A stretch of DNA of 64,000 bases from contig NZ_CP104562.2 of assembly GCF_025398155.2 (NCBI RefSeq), positions 620,001 through 684,000 on the forward strand, in the 5' to 3' direction. The position numbers and the translations under genes are program-made. The notes under the pieces were generated by a model, which was given only the letters and a program-made list of their open reading frames with translations, was not told where the DNA came from and did no database searches. This DNA is from Roseateles amylovorans. GTDB taxonomy: Bacteria > Pseudomonadota > Gammaproteobacteria > Burkholderiales > Burkholderiaceae_C. This document shows, one piece after another, positions 18,162 through 28,017 of this stretch (its first letter is position 1; every line of letters begins with the position of its first letter).

Positions 18162-21100
18162 TCACAGTCTTGCCTCGGAAGCCACGCTACGGGTCAACAG
18201 CGTCGGCCAAGGCGCGCCAGTAGCGATATCGGGGTGGCGTGGCTCGCCTGACGCTACACCGTGCATGTCGCGCAGTTCATCGATGTGAACTAGGCATGCC
18301 AGTGCAAGGCTAGCCTCCTCGCTGGTAGCAGTGCGGGATAGCTCGAACAGCCGCCTGCGAAGTGACGGCACTGGCGCGCTGATTTGTTCATAGGCACCGG
18401 CCCAGTCTGACAGCGGCCGCCGCTCCACGGCCAGGTTCTCGATTGCCGAGTCGAGCGTGCCGCTGAATGCTCTTCCGGTGGCGCTGTGGCTGCCGACAAG
18501 GAGCATGACGCCGGCTTCGTCAGGCGTTTCCGCCACGGCGTATTCCAGGATCGCCATCGCCGGCGGCGGAACCCCGGATGCCACCCGCGCATATACGTCG
18601 GCCCGAAATTCAGGATGGGACCGCATGCCGGCCGCGAGCCTCCGGCCGAATGTCCAGGTGTCCGGCTGGCCTCCCTCGCCCTTCGCTTCGCCGTCACAAA
18701 TCAGGTCAAGTAGTGCGCGCAGCGATGACAGCGTATCCCGGTTCTCCAAGGCGGCGAACCAGTAATAGTCAGACAGGAATCGCGCATCCTCCTTTGCCAG
18801 GCACATGAGGACCTGTTCGGCGGCGTCGGACGGAGCAAACCCCAAAGCCGACAGCAATGGGCGAAGACGCCACGGCAAGCGGATGTGCGGGTGCAAGCGC
18901 GCGAGCACATCCAACGTAACCTCTGGCCGGCTCGTGAAGGGCAGCAGCAACAGCCAACGATCAATCTCGCCTTGGTTTTCCTGCAGCAGCCACGGCTTCG
19001 TCTTCGCATCTTCGAGCAGCGCGTCGATGCTTTCAACGATCAGCTGGGCGTCGATCAGTTCTCCCGCGTTCACCAGCGCCGTGAAGAACCTGAGCTTCTT
19101 GCCGTATGGCTGCGGCAGTCGCTGCAGCCGATCGATGATGGCTCGCTTGTCACCGTAGGGCAGGGCCAGGGCGGTCGCGGCGAGCTGCAGGGCATGGGCC
19201 AGGGCCTCATCGCCTGCGCCGTCCTGCAGGAGCTTGTCCACGGCGGCAAAGATCGCCTCTGCGATCGAACAAGTTTCCGGGGCCAAAGAGCCCTGCCGTT
19301 CGGCGCGCCGCATCCGCACATTGGAAAATTCCGGCAGCCCTCTGAAGGGCGTGTCATTCGTCATCCCCAGCTGTCGCTGCCCAATCGCAGACAGCGCCCC
19401 GGCGGCGTCAATCCCGAACCCGCCGAGGCCGGTGTCCATAAGGTAGGACTGCAATGTCGCGATTGCCTGATCGTCACCGATCGCGACAAACGCGCGCGCA
19501 TACTGCAAGTTCCAGGAGTGAAAGGCCTCCGACGCGCCATCGTGCTTGCCGCGTGCCCGTGCCGCGATGCTCTCTTCCCGCTGCTGGCGCCATTGCTTCA
19601 GATCGCGGGCCAGCATGCGCGCAAGCGGCTCCGTCAGTTCCAGGGCGGCCAGCCTCTCGATGACACGCGCAACTTCGCCGAGGATGCGCCGCGGCGAAGT
19701 TTCGTCAGCGAGCAATACGTCGACCCACCTTCGCACGGTAGCGATCAATGCGTCGCGGGAGGCATCACCGAGACCCAGGCGGCCACGATCTCCGCTTTCG
19801 CCGTGCCGCGCGATGAGATCGGCCAAATCCCCGATGGCCGTTGGATCTGAAGTGCACGCGCGCGGCAGCACGGCCGCGATGAAAGACTCCAACGGCGTCA
19901 ACGCGACCAAGCCTCGGACGCGATGGTATTCGTCGTGGCTTATTGCCGGCGGCGACTGTTTGAGCTGTTCGCGCATGCCGGGCAGTGCGTCGATGAGTCT
20001 GCCCGTCGTGTTGGAGCCGAGAAGCCCCGCTGCGGCGTTTGCGAGTTGTCGGTCGACATCCGCTTCCAGCGCCAGTTCGGCGATCGGCCCGTCGTCAACA
20101 ATGACGGTGCTCCCGCGCAGCAACTCCTCGGCGCGGAACGGAAACGGCAGGCGCCGTTCCAGGCGGCCGCGAAGCGCGTCCCTGACCTCTTCCGGATAGA
20201 GCCGGCCTGCTTCGTCGATCGCACTCCAGGCGCGCTCCTCTTCGTCGCTGAAGTCGCCGGCCTCGATTAAAGGCTTGATTGCCGCGGCAACAGCCTGCCG
20301 ATCATCATTCTTGTGCAGCAGCGCGCGCAGCTTTTGCGCGGCGCTCTGTTCATCCTGGATCAATTGCTGGGACTCCTGCCGCATGCGCTCCAGCAGCCCA
20401 GGCGGCATTGACTCTTCTGCATAGCCCTTGCGCGCGAGCGCCTGCCAGACTTCACGCGGAGCCGCGGTCAGGAGCCGTTGCAGTTGCCGGTTCGCGCGCC
20501 TGAAGTGCAGCGATTCCGCGACGCTGTTCATTACAACGGCGTCGCCATCGGACAGGGCGATGCTTGTGGCCGTCTCGATCCCTTGAACACCACCGTACAT
20601 CACAAGCTCGGACAGCAAGTGCGATCGATGCGTGGGCGGCAGCTTCGAAATGCGGCTTGCAATGTCACTCCCCAGCACTGAAGGCCGGAAGCGGCCGCCG
20701 ACACGCGTTGCTTTCAGGTAGACCTGATCATTCGGGTCCGCGAGGAATGCCCACAGGGTTTCCGCAAACTCGGCGCGGCCGGTCTTTATCATGAACCGCA
20801 CCGCGCGGTCAATTTCCTTCGGCGTGTGCCAGCGGTCAGCAAATTCGACGACGCGATCCTTGACGGCACTCCACAAAGTGTCAGAGCTTCGGTAGATCGC
20901 CTCGGCCGCAAGCATCGGGTCAATGGTGAGCGCTTCAAGGATAAGGGTCACGGCGCCCGCCACGCCGTCGGCATCGCCACGCGAGGCCCGCTCGCATGCG
21001 AACAGCACCGCTTCTTCCCATGCATCCGTATTGAGGACTTCGGTTCGCATGCGCTTCCGGGCCTCGACGTCCCCAGCCGCGGCGGCCCGCGCTAGTGCTT

Positions 21101-22610
21101 CGACTTCATGCGAGGCGAACCATTCTTGAAACTGCTGATGCTGAAACTCGACACCGCTCGCGGTGCGGACCAGCAGGTGGTGGCTGACAAGGGCTGCCAG
21201 CACGACGTCGGGCTGAGGCGCCGTCATTTGGCCTTCGCGAACAAGCCGGCCCGCCACATCGCTTATCAGTCTCCTAGCGCGATGATCCGACACCGTGACG
21301 CTGTCCGCCACGGTCGCATCGATGGCTATCGCCGAAAGCATCTCTCCATGAAATCCCGCGGTCGCGCTTTGCAAGACCTCGTGCGCGGCCGCATTGCGGT
21401 CAATCTCAGCGACGAAGAGGCGTAGCACTTCCTCTTTCGTCGTGGGCAGGTTTCCGCCCGGCGTGTCCGAGAGGAGTTTGGTTAGATACAGCGGAATCGC
21501 TACAAGATCGCGGAGGCCGCTGGTCCGCCAGGCCTGATCGAGCAAGCCTTCCCCGGCTTCGCCGCGGTAGGCGCGCGCGATAGCCAGCTGTTGCGCTTCC
21601 GACAGCGGTTCAATCTCGACCACCGGGCCTGAGATCGGCACATCCAGCGCCTGAACGCGCGTGCTCATCACGATGCCGAGGCCGGGGAAGTCGCGCTGCA
21701 TGCCTTGAACTTCAGAACGCAGGCGCTTTCGCGACGGCCTATCCAACTCGTTCCAGCCATCCATGCAGAGGACCAGGCGGCCCCCGTCAGCGAGAAGTTT
21801 CAGATGCTCTTCGCGCTCCCCGGCGAACGCGGCACGCCGAACGATCGACTGCAGCAAAGTTTGTCCCTGTGCAGACCATTCGCTCAAGGGAACGAACGCG
21901 GCGACAAGGTTCTCGTTTGCCGCGATGCTGCGGACAACTTGAAGAAGTGTTGTGGTCTTTCCTGTGCCAGGCGGGGCCACGACAACAATTTCGTTGAACG
22001 TTCCAATCGCGGCGGCGAGTCCCGCCACTCCGAACGGCGTGACACGCTCGCTTTCGATCAGCCGCAATCCGAGCGCGATCACGTCAGCAGGAGACTTGAG
22101 TGCCGCCAAAAACGCGTCGAGATCGCGCGCAGCGGCCGCCCGCAGCCGCGCAGTTACCGCCTCGACGTTGTCCCGCGGCAAGAGGCCCAGCCTTTGCGCC
22201 AAACCGACTGTCGATGATCCTGCTTCGGGCTGCAGCGCGTTTGCATCGGGTGCCTGCAGAGTGAGGATCGCGAACGCCGAACTTGCCTCCGCTTGCTGTT
22301 TCCAACTCTTGAGCTGGTCGACAGTGAAGTGGGCATGGTCGTCGTCGATCTGCTTCGCGTGAGCCGAACACAACCAAATGCCGTTCGATGCGTCTCGCCG
22401 CTCTTCGGCCGTCTGCAGCGGGTCATAGCGGGGGCCACCTGGGGCCGCTCCCTTGATATGCGCGGCGACGCCAACACTAACGAACTTGGCGTCGTCTCCA
22501 AGCGCCGCGCCGGCGGTTGGGCGCCGGCAGTCAGGATTCGAGCAAGCGTAGCCAGCCCGGCCGGCGAGCATGCTCTTTGTCCTCGTGGAAAAGTCATCGC
22601 GTGTCGCCAC
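18162..22610 (-). CDS. HNH-NACHT (STAND) protein, putative anti-phage sensor-effector
   Basis: About 1482 residues from the GTG at 22610 (alternatives: ATG 22652, TTG 22679). I prefer 22610 because family N-termini begin just before 'DDFS..TK..LA.RAGY'. Residues about 23-85 form an HNH nuclease domain: CSNPDC, GVAAHIKGAAPGGPRYD, SNGIWLCSAHAKQID. A STAND/NACHT NTPase follows: Walker A APPGTGKTT near residue 212 and Walker B LVLCMDGWNELD near 280. Beyond about residue 480 come roughly 1000 residues of helical repeat-like sequence, the usual sensor part. Established knowledge: NACHT/Avs STAND proteins recognise phage products, oligomerise and activate N-terminal effectors. DNA cleavage by this HNH on activation is inferred. 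Confidence 0.8.
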   Translation of the reverse strand: MATRDDFSTRTKSMLAGRAGYACSNPDCRRPTAGAALGDDAKFVSVGVAAHIKGAAPGGPRYDPLQTAEERRDASNGIWLCSAHAKQIDDDHAHFTVDQLKSWKQQAEASSAFAILTLQAPDANALQPEAGSSTVGLAQRLGLLPRDNVEAVTARLRAAAARDLDAFLAALKSPADVIALGLRLIESERVTPFGVAGLAAAIGTFNEIVVVAPPGTGKTTTLLQVVRSIAANENLVAAFVPLSEWSAQGQTLLQSIVRRAAFAGEREEHLKLLADGGRLVLCMDGWNELDRPSRKRLRSEVQGMQRDFPGLGIVMSTRVQALDVPISGPVVEIEPLSEAQQLAIARAYRGEAGEGLLDQAWRTSGLRDLVAIPLYLTKLLSDTPGGNLPTTKEEVLRLFVAEIDRNAAAHEVLQSATAGFHGEMLSAIAIDATVADSVTVSDHRARRLISDVAGRLVREGQMTAPQPDVVLAALVSHHLLVRTASGVEFQHQQFQEWFASHEVEALARAAAAGDVEARKRMRTEVLNTDAWEEAVLFACERASRGDADGVAGAVTLILEALTIDPMLAAEAIYRSSDTLWSAVKDRVVEFADRWHTPKEIDRAVRFMIKTGRAEFAETLWAFLADPNDQVYLKATRVGGRFRPSVLGSDIASRISKLPPTHRSHLLSELVMYGGVQGIETATSIALSDGDAVVMNSVAESLHFRRANRQLQRLLTAAPREVWQALARKGYAEESMPPGLLERMRQESQQLIQDEQSAAQKLRALLHKNDDRQAVAAAIKPLIEAGDFSDEEERAWSAIDEAGRLYPEEVRDALRGRLERRLPFPFRAEELLRGSTVIVDDGPIAELALEADVDRQLANAAAGLLGSNTTGRLIDALPGMREQLKQSPPAISHDEYHRVRGLVALTPLESFIAAVLPRACTSDPTAIGDLADLIARHGESGDRGRLGLGDASRDALIATVRRWVDVLLADETSPRRILGEVARVIERLAALELTEPLARMLARDLKQWRQQREESIAARARGKHDGASEAFHSWNLQYARAFVAIGDDQAIATLQSYLMDTGLGGFGIDAAGALSAIGQRQLGMTNDTPFRGLPEFSNVRMRRAERQGSLAPETCSIAEAIFAAVDKLLQDGAGDEALAHALQLAATALALPYGDKRAIIDRLQRLPQPYGKKLRFFTALVNAGELIDAQLIVESIDALLEDAKTKPWLLQENQGEIDRWLLLLPFTSRPEVTLDVLARLHPHIRLPWRLRPLLSALGFAPSDAAEQVLMCLAKEDARFLSDYYWFAALENRDTLSSLRALLDLICDGEAKGEGGQPDTWTFGRRLAAGMRSHPEFRADVYARVASGVPPPAMAILEYAVAETPDEAGVMLLVGSHSATGRAFSGTLDSAIENLAVERRPLSDWAGAYEQISAPVPSLRRRLFELSRTATSEEASLALACLVHIDELRDMHGVASGEPRHPDIATGAPWPTLLTRSVASEARL

Positions 22611-22863
22611 TGTTCTGCCGCTGCTTACCCTCGTTTGCCACCCTCGAATCATAGGACCGATGACAAGATCTTGGTCCAATGGAGGGGGAGTGTCACTGCC
22701 AGTTTAGGTTTGCTCAAGGCGGCACATTGTTCGGCTCTCTGTTCGAATGGCTGCTTGGCACGATGAAGCTGCCAGTGAGCGCACTCAGATCAAGGACAGC
22801 AACCGCTGCGTTGCTGACACATAGACTCGGCGGCTTCGGGCTCGCAGCGGTCATTCTGAGCCG

Positions 22864-23313
22864 TCAGCGGCGTCCTGCAGCCGAACCGTTGATGGGCGCG
22901 AATCGCTTGATCCGGTCACGGGCATGGAGGTCCACCCGAAGGCCCACTTCGGGCTGGCCATCCAGACGAGGCCCTAGCGTATGAATTGCATCGCAGATTT
23001 CGAGGCCGACTGAGGTCAAACGCCCATCCAGGGGGACACCGCAAGAGTGAATGGTCGCGGAACGACGATCAACCTCGGAGAAAACGGTAAGTCCGCCCGC
23101 TCCAAAGTGGTAGTACGAGGAACCAGATTCCTTTGGGTGGATGCCCAGGAAGAAGAGCAGTGCGTGGCTTCGATAGTTGTGCGCGACCTGCACCGCCACG
23201 CCATAGCTCATCTCCCAGTCGATGGACCAGCACCCATACCCGTTTCCCGCAATCTCCATTGCCGCTTGAAACTCCTCCCATTCGGGCGCAAAGAGCTGAC
23301 GAAGTATCCACAT
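22864..23313 (-). CDS. Hypothetical protein
   Basis: A 149-residue soluble protein starting MWILRQLFAPEWEEFQAAME, rich in aromatic residues, with no signal peptide. A central segment (SHALLFFLGIHPKESGSSYYHFGAGGLTVF) suggests alternating beta strands. I do not recognise a family. It lies on the island side of the HNH-NACHT gene, on the same strand but upstream of it, separated by about 250 bases with no clear feature. Codon use is plausible and the frame is intact, but no clear ribosome site decides the start. Confidence 0.45.
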   Translation of the reverse strand: MWILRQLFAPEWEEFQAAMEIAGNGYGCWSIDWEMSYGVAVQVAHNYRSHALLFFLGIHPKESGSSYYHFGAGGLTVFSEVDRRSATIHSCGVPLDGRLTSVGLEICDAIHTLGPRLDGQPEVGLRVDLHARDRIKRFAPINGSAAGRR

Positions 23314-23466
23314 GATCGGAGGCTAACCCAAGTTGCTGGCGGTCTCTGCGAGAGATGTCCGCTTCCGCTGCAATGCTGCAGTCCGCCTTCTCTGATCGGA
23401 AGTCGCCAATGAGTCGAGCACCTGAGTTCCCATGCACGGCTAGCAGATGCCCGAGATGACCTCGCG

Positions 23467-23745
23467 TCAAACCCAGCCTTGGCGCCAAAGACACGCATCG
23501 GTGAGCTCGCGCCAGTGCAATAGATACACCTGCTTGGAATGCACGGCCTCCAGTTCGACTTGCTCGACACGCATCGAGGGTGGTTCGGGCTCGATGACGC
23601 GCGTGACGACGAAGTGCTTTTCGCGATTGCGCGGCTTCACCGCCGTCCACTTCGTCAGCAACAGCTTCTTTGGGCTCAGCGGGTTCTTCGGCGCCCCATG
23701 TTTGGACGCAGTCGCTACAGCCACGGGCTCGGGATTCGGTTTCAT
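23467..23745 (-). CDS. TIGR02450-type tryptophan-rich small protein
   Basis: A 92-residue protein from the ATG at 23745 (the frame opens at 23805). The C-terminal 70 residues carry the conserved pattern of the small Trp-rich TIGR02450 family: LLLTKWTAVKPRNREKHFVV, then LEAVHSKQVYLLHWREL and LWRQGW. The first 25 residues are a Pro/Ala-rich extension (ATASKHGAPKNPLSPKK). The family has no assigned function and occurs in many Proteobacteria. No operon partner is evident; the gene lies at the edge of the AT-richer island. Confidence 0.72.
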   Translation of the reverse strand: MKPNPEPVAVATASKHGAPKNPLSPKKLLLTKWTAVKPRNREKHFVVTRVIEPEPPSMRVEQVELEAVHSKQVYLLHWRELTDACLWRQGWV

Positions 23746-23805
23746 AGGGAGTGATGATGCCGCAGGCGTCGACCAATCAGCGGCTGTTCGCCGGACACGC
23801 CACAT

Positions 23806-24204
23806 TCATCCTGCGCCTCTACGCTTCGGCGAACGACTGCTCGACGCTGATCACCGCGAGTAGCGCTGTCGAGCGTTGATCAAAGCAACTGCGGCAAAGC
23901 GGCCATTGATGGTGGGGGCCGCTTCCCGCTGGCGACGGACGTTAGCTCGCGTTCATCAGGCAAGTTGGGTGGACACCGTCCTGGCCCTCGTTGCCGTTGA
24001 GGCCCGGCCCAGGCGCTGATGGCGCGTCGTCGATCGCACTCCCCTGGATTGAGCGGGCGCCCCGCAGGCGCGAGCCGGGCGCCGCCTATGATGGTGCTTT
24101 TATTCACGGCCAGTCGCCCCTGCCGTCCGCCCGGACTGCGGCGAGGCCGATCACCGGCGTTCACCGCCGGGAGATCGTGATGACGGCCCCAGGGGAGTTT
24201 CTCG
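23806..24204. other. Intergenic stretch before the NHL lipoprotein gene
   Basis: About 400 bases with several short overlapping frames on both strands but no supported gene. I see no clear terminator, RNA gene or repeat. The rightmost part may hold the promoter of the lipoprotein gene, but no confident -35/-10 pair is visible. Confidence 0.35.
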
Positions 24205-26460
24205 ATGTTTGGACGTTCGACGCATCCGCGGATGCTGCCGTTGATGCTTGCCTGCGCGCTCGCCGGTTGCGGCGGGGGAGGAGGCGGCGAGTCGTCGGCG
24301 ACCCCGGGCGGCAACGCGGGCACAGTGGCGCCCGATCCGGCGCTGGTGCAACCCCACATGGTCTCGCCCCTGCCCTACAACGTCGCCGTGCCGACCGGGA
24401 CCGTGCTGCGGGTCGTGGCCGGCTTCAGCTTCGAACGCTATGACCAGGTGGTCCCCGACAGCTTCCGCTACGGTTGGACCGTCGGCGGTGTCGCCATCGA
24501 CACGCCCGGCTTCGAGTGGGTCGCCACGACGCCCGGCAGCCTGACCGTGGACTTGAAGGTCACCGACGCCGGCGGTCATGTCAGGGCCGCCGCATCGGAC
24601 GCGCTGAGCGTCAGGTCGGTGCAGGTCGATCCGGTGATCGTCAGCCTCGGCGGCGCCGGCATGCGAGACGGCGGCCCCTTGGCCCGCTTCAACCAGCCCG
24701 TCGGCCTGCTGCCGGCCACTGACGGCGGCATGCTGGTGCTGGACCAGGGCAACAGCGTCATCCGCAAGATCGGCAAGGACGGCGTGGTGTCCACCGTCGC
24801 TGGCGTGCCGACGCTGGGCGGCGACCAGCTCGGCAAGAACGGCGTCGCGCGCCTGGGCGCGCCATTGAGCTTCACGCGCGATGCTGCGGGCAATCTCTAC
24901 GTCGCGGACGTCTACCGCCTGCTGAAGGTGTCGCCGCAGGGCGCGATCACCGCCGTCCCCGGCGGCCTGTACGCCGGCCGGTTGGCCGACACCGCGCCAG
25001 GCGTGTCCTGGACCCGGGTCATCGCGGCGACGCCGAACGGAGATCTCTACGTCGCGAGCCGGAACACGGTACGCCTGCTCAAGGGCGGCACCGCGACGCT
25101 GCTGAGCGGCTCCCTGGACGTCTTCGACAACGTCGACGGCGCGCAGGCGGACGCGCGCTTCACGGACATCCGGGCGATGGTCGTCGGCCCCGACGGCGAG
25201 CTGTGGATCCAGGACGGCTGCACGCGCTTGCGTCGCCTGTCGCGCGACGGCAGGGTGGACACGGTCGCCCGCACGCCCGACGCGGTCTATCCAGGGCGTT
25301 GCGGCACCGGCCTGGCCGTGGCGCCGGGCGGCGGCGTCTACCTGGCCACGGCCTCCGACGTGACGCTGGTGAAGCCGGACGGGTCGATGCAGACGGTACT
25401 GGGACATGGTGGCGTGGACGCGGTGGCGGTCGACGCCGACGGCACCCTCCACACGGCGCTCACCGACGATCACACGGTCACGCGCCACGTGATCGGTGCG
25501 CCCTACACCTTCGGGCTGTCGCCCAAAGAGCGGTCGAGCTTCCCGTCGCCGTTCCAGGACCTGGCGTCATTCGGCGAGGTCCGGAGCTTCGGCGTTCACC
25601 CCAGCGGCGACCTGTACTTCATCGACAACGCCCGGCTGTGCCGGGTCGCTTCTCCGTCCGGGGACGTGGGCTGCGTGGCGGGCCGCAAGGACAGCACCGA
25701 CCCGGTCGACGGCTCGCCGATCGTGGCGCGGCTGTCCACATGGCAGGACGCTGAAGTGACGATCGATCGCGCTGGGCAGGTGTACTTCTCCGACTTCCAG
25801 ACGCTGCGACGCTACACCCCCTCGACCGGCGAGATCGCCACGATCGCGGGCGACCCGAGGACGATGGGGGCGATCGAGGATGCGGACGGCGCGGGGGCGG
25901 CGGCCGCGTTCCGCCGGCCACGGTCGCTGACGACGGACAGCAAGGGCAACGTCTACGCGATCGCCAACCAGAACCGCGTCCTCCGGATCACGCCGGCGGG
26001 CGTCGTCACGACGCTGGTCCGTTACAGCGACGGCAACTGGAACCTGGACCGCCTGGCGGTGGGGACGGACGACCAGTTGTACGCGATGAACAACCTGGGC
26101 ATCTTCAAGGTCGTCGAAGGCAGCGCGTTGACGCGCGTGGACTGGCCGAAGAATCCGAGGCTGTTGCCTGGGTTCTCTGGCGGTGCCGTCGTGACAGGGC
26201 CCGACGGTGCGTTCTGGATCCTGAACACCGTGGCCGACACGCGCGACCTGGCCTGGCTGGAGCGCGCGACGCTGACCGAGCGGCGGGATGTGCTCTGGTT
26301 CGGACCGGTGCGCCGCCAGGTGGTCGTCGGCATGCCGGAGCATGAGTTCGACCTGAAGTTCCGCGCCGTCGGCATCGATGCGCAAGGGCGGCTGGTGATG
26401 TCGGAGCGGGGCCGGTTCGGGTTCTGGCGCCTGTCGGAACCCGTGTCGGCGGGGCTCTGA
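24205..26460 (+). CDS. NHL-repeat lipoprotein
   Basis: A 751-residue protein with a lipoprotein signal peptide: LPLMLACALAGC with lipobox LAGC, cysteine at residue 22, followed by a Gly-rich tether. Residues about 40-140 form an Ig/PKD-like domain (VAVPTGTVLRVVAGFSFERY ... VDLKVTDAGGHVRAAASDAL). From about 150 onward there are repeated NHL-type beta-propeller blades, e.g. ARFNQPVGLLPATDGGMLVL, VRKIGKDGVVSTVAG-like segments, and FRRPRSLTTDSKGNVYAIAN. It is anchored in the outer or inner membrane and exposed outside the cytoplasm. Propellers of this kind bind proteins or sugars; the ligand is unknown. A strong hairpin follows the stop codon. Confidence 0.82.
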   Translation: MFGRSTHPRMLPLMLACALAGCGGGGGGESSATPGGNAGTVAPDPALVQPHMVSPLPYNVAVPTGTVLRVVAGFSFERYDQVVPDSFRYGWTVGGVAIDTPGFEWVATTPGSLTVDLKVTDAGGHVRAAASDALSVRSVQVDPVIVSLGGAGMRDGGPLARFNQPVGLLPATDGGMLVLDQGNSVIRKIGKDGVVSTVAGVPTLGGDQLGKNGVARLGAPLSFTRDAAGNLYVADVYRLLKVSPQGAITAVPGGLYAGRLADTAPGVSWTRVIAATPNGDLYVASRNTVRLLKGGTATLLSGSLDVFDNVDGAQADARFTDIRAMVVGPDGELWIQDGCTRLRRLSRDGRVDTVARTPDAVYPGRCGTGLAVAPGGGVYLATASDVTLVKPDGSMQTVLGHGGVDAVAVDADGTLHTALTDDHTVTRHVIGAPYTFGLSPKERSSFPSPFQDLASFGEVRSFGVHPSGDLYFIDNARLCRVASPSGDVGCVAGRKDSTDPVDGSPIVARLSTWQDAEVTIDRAGQVYFSDFQTLRRYTPSTGEIATIAGDPRTMGAIEDADGAGAAAAFRRPRSLTTDSKGNVYAIANQNRVLRITPAGVVTTLVRYSDGNWNLDRLAVGTDDQLYAMNNLGIFKVVEGSALTRVDWPKNPRLLPGFSGGAVVTGPDGAFWILNTVADTRDLAWLERATLTERRDVLWFGPVRRQVVVGMPEHEFDLKFRAVGIDAQGRLVMSERGRFGFWRLSEPVSAGL

Positions 26461-26465
26461 GAGCG

Positions 26466-26492
26466 GGACCGTTCCGCCGGGCGGAGCGGTCC
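26466..26492 (+). terminator. Strong hairpin after the NHL lipoprotein gene
   Basis: GGACCG-T-TCCGC / GCGGA-G-CGGTCC: 11 paired bases plus a T/G position, with a three-base loop, beginning six bases after the stop. There is no T tract, so it may act as an mRNA-stabilising structure or a Rho-assisted stop rather than a classical terminator. Confidence 0.5.
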
Positions 26493-26634
26493 GGTCCGCA
26501 GCGCCGGTGGACGACCGCTGCGATCCCATTCATTCACGACCACGCGCCGGACCGCAAGGCAGAATCCAGACGTCCGGGGCGGGGCCGGCGTCAGGCCAGC
26601 CGGGAAGCCCCTCTTGAGGAATGGAGCAGCATCA

Positions 26635-27075
26635 ATGGCACTGACGAAGAAGGGCGAGTTCTGGTACGGGACCACGTCCGGCGACACCCAAGCCGAACTG
26701 CGCAGCTACAGCGTGGCGAATCGCCATGAGGCCGTCAGGTTTGCCTCGTCCCAATGCGATTGCGGATGCCGGACCTTCGCGTTGCAGACGGATGAAGAGG
26801 CCGGGGTGGCCATCCGCACCTGCACCGACTGCGGGCAGGACCACCTGATGGGCGACAGCGCGGACCACATGGACAACGCCGCGCCCGAGGCGCACGAGTG
26901 CGTGTGCGAGAACGAGGTGTTCGAACTGGTGTCCGGGGTCTCCGTGCACGAAGGCACCCATGACGTGCGCTGGTACTACATTGCCTGCCACTGCGTGGAA
27001 TGCAACCTGGTCGGGGTCTTCGCAGACTGGCAGTGCGAAGCAGGGGATGCGGCAACCTTCCTCGCCAAGGTCTGA
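26635..27075 (+). CDS. Hypothetical cysteine-rich, probably zinc-binding protein
   Basis: A 146-residue soluble protein. The ATG at 26635 is preferred over a TTG at 26614 because GGAG lies about nine bases upstream. Cysteines occur in paired clusters: CDCGC (about 38-42), CTDCG (about 63-67), CVCEN (about 91-95) and CHCVEC (about 120-125). These are typical of two zinc-ribbon-like knuckles. No named family is recognised, and it lacks a signal peptide, so a cytosolic metal-binding role is likely. It is about 60 bases upstream of the frameshifted secreted-protein gene. Confidence 0.6.
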   Translation: MALTKKGEFWYGTTSGDTQAELRSYSVANRHEAVRFASSQCDCGCRTFALQTDEEAGVAIRTCTDCGQDHLMGDSADHMDNAAPEAHECVCENEVFELVSGVSVHEGTHDVRWYYIACHCVECNLVGVFADWQCEAGDAATFLAKV

Positions 27076-27138
27076 TCAGCGTTCCCCCTTGGCCAATGGC
27101 ATCATCCGCGCCGTTCGCAAACAGGGAGAACACACAAG

Positions 27139-27923
27139 ATGAAGCAAACCGACACCTGCCAGGCGGGTTCCGCGCGTTCGTTCGGCGCCGCCCGTGTCGT
27201 CATGGGGCGGGCGGCGGCGATGGCGTGGACGCTGTCACTGACCTGCGGCCTCGCGCAGGCGCAGGCCTCGGACCAACCGCCGGCACCGACGACGGCGTCT
27301 GCAGCCGCAGCGACGCCAGCCACCGCACGGCCGCCTCCACATCGCCGTCGGACGATCCGCTGGTGCCGCATGACGAGCAGATCGGCGGGCAGTCGCAAGC
27401 GCTCTGGTCGCGCGATTGGTGGCAATGGGCCGGTTCGTTCAGCCAAGCGGCCAGCCCGATCGCCGATCGCAGTGGCGTGCTGTGCGCCAGCGGTCAGTCA
27501 GGGGAGGTCTGGTTCCTGGCCGGCACCTATGGCACCCAGCGCACCATCCGCAGCTGCCATGTGCCGCGCGGCAAGTACCTGTTCTTCCCGCTCATCAACT
27601 ACATGGTGACCGCCGCCCCGGGCATGACCACCACCTGCCTCTCCGTCCAGCGGACGGCGCTGCGCATCACCGACGACGTGTCGGACCTGGTGCTGGAGGT
27701 GGACGGTCGGCGATTCGACCAATTGGCGCTGCATCGGCAGCACACCAGCGAGTGCTTCGACCTGGGCGCCCGCGCCAAGCCCAAGGTGCGGATGTTCCCG
27801 ACCGCCGCCAACGGCTACTACGTGATGCTCAGGCCGCTCTCGCCCGGCCGGCACACCCTGAACTTCGGCGGTGCACTGCCCAGCATGCTGCAGGCCGTGT
27901 CGTACAACTTGATCGTGGACTGA
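27139..27923 (+). pseudogene. Secreted hypothetical protein interrupted by a frameshift
   Basis: The first ~50 codons from the ATG at 27139 (AGGGAG upstream) encode a clear signal peptide (MGRAAAMAWTLSLTCGLAQA). The conserved-looking mature part (LWSRDWWQWAGSFSQ, then GKYLFFPLINYMVTAAPG, SPGRHTLNFGG) is in another frame, open to 27923. The change in frame corresponds to one missing base (or two extra) between about 27290 and 27345, a run of GC-rich CCG/GCA triplets. The gene is therefore either truly broken or the sequence has an error there. The mature domain looks like an extracytoplasmic beta-rich protein; no family is recognised. Confidence 0.65.
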
Positions 27924-27953
27924 TCTTCACGCCACGCCACACATGACCACAAT

Positions 27954-27973
27954 GCCCGCCAGTGACGGCGGGC
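27954..27973. terminator. Hairpin between convergent genes
   Basis: Stem GCCCGCC / GGCGGGC with a six-base loop, 31 bases after the frameshifted gene and 45 bases before the end of the leftward peptidase gene. There is no T tract on either strand. It is placed where a bidirectional terminator would be expected. Confidence 0.4.
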
Positions 27974-28017
27974 CTGGGTCGAGCGGCGGGGATGGTGTGG
28001 CGCGTGGCCCTTGGCGC

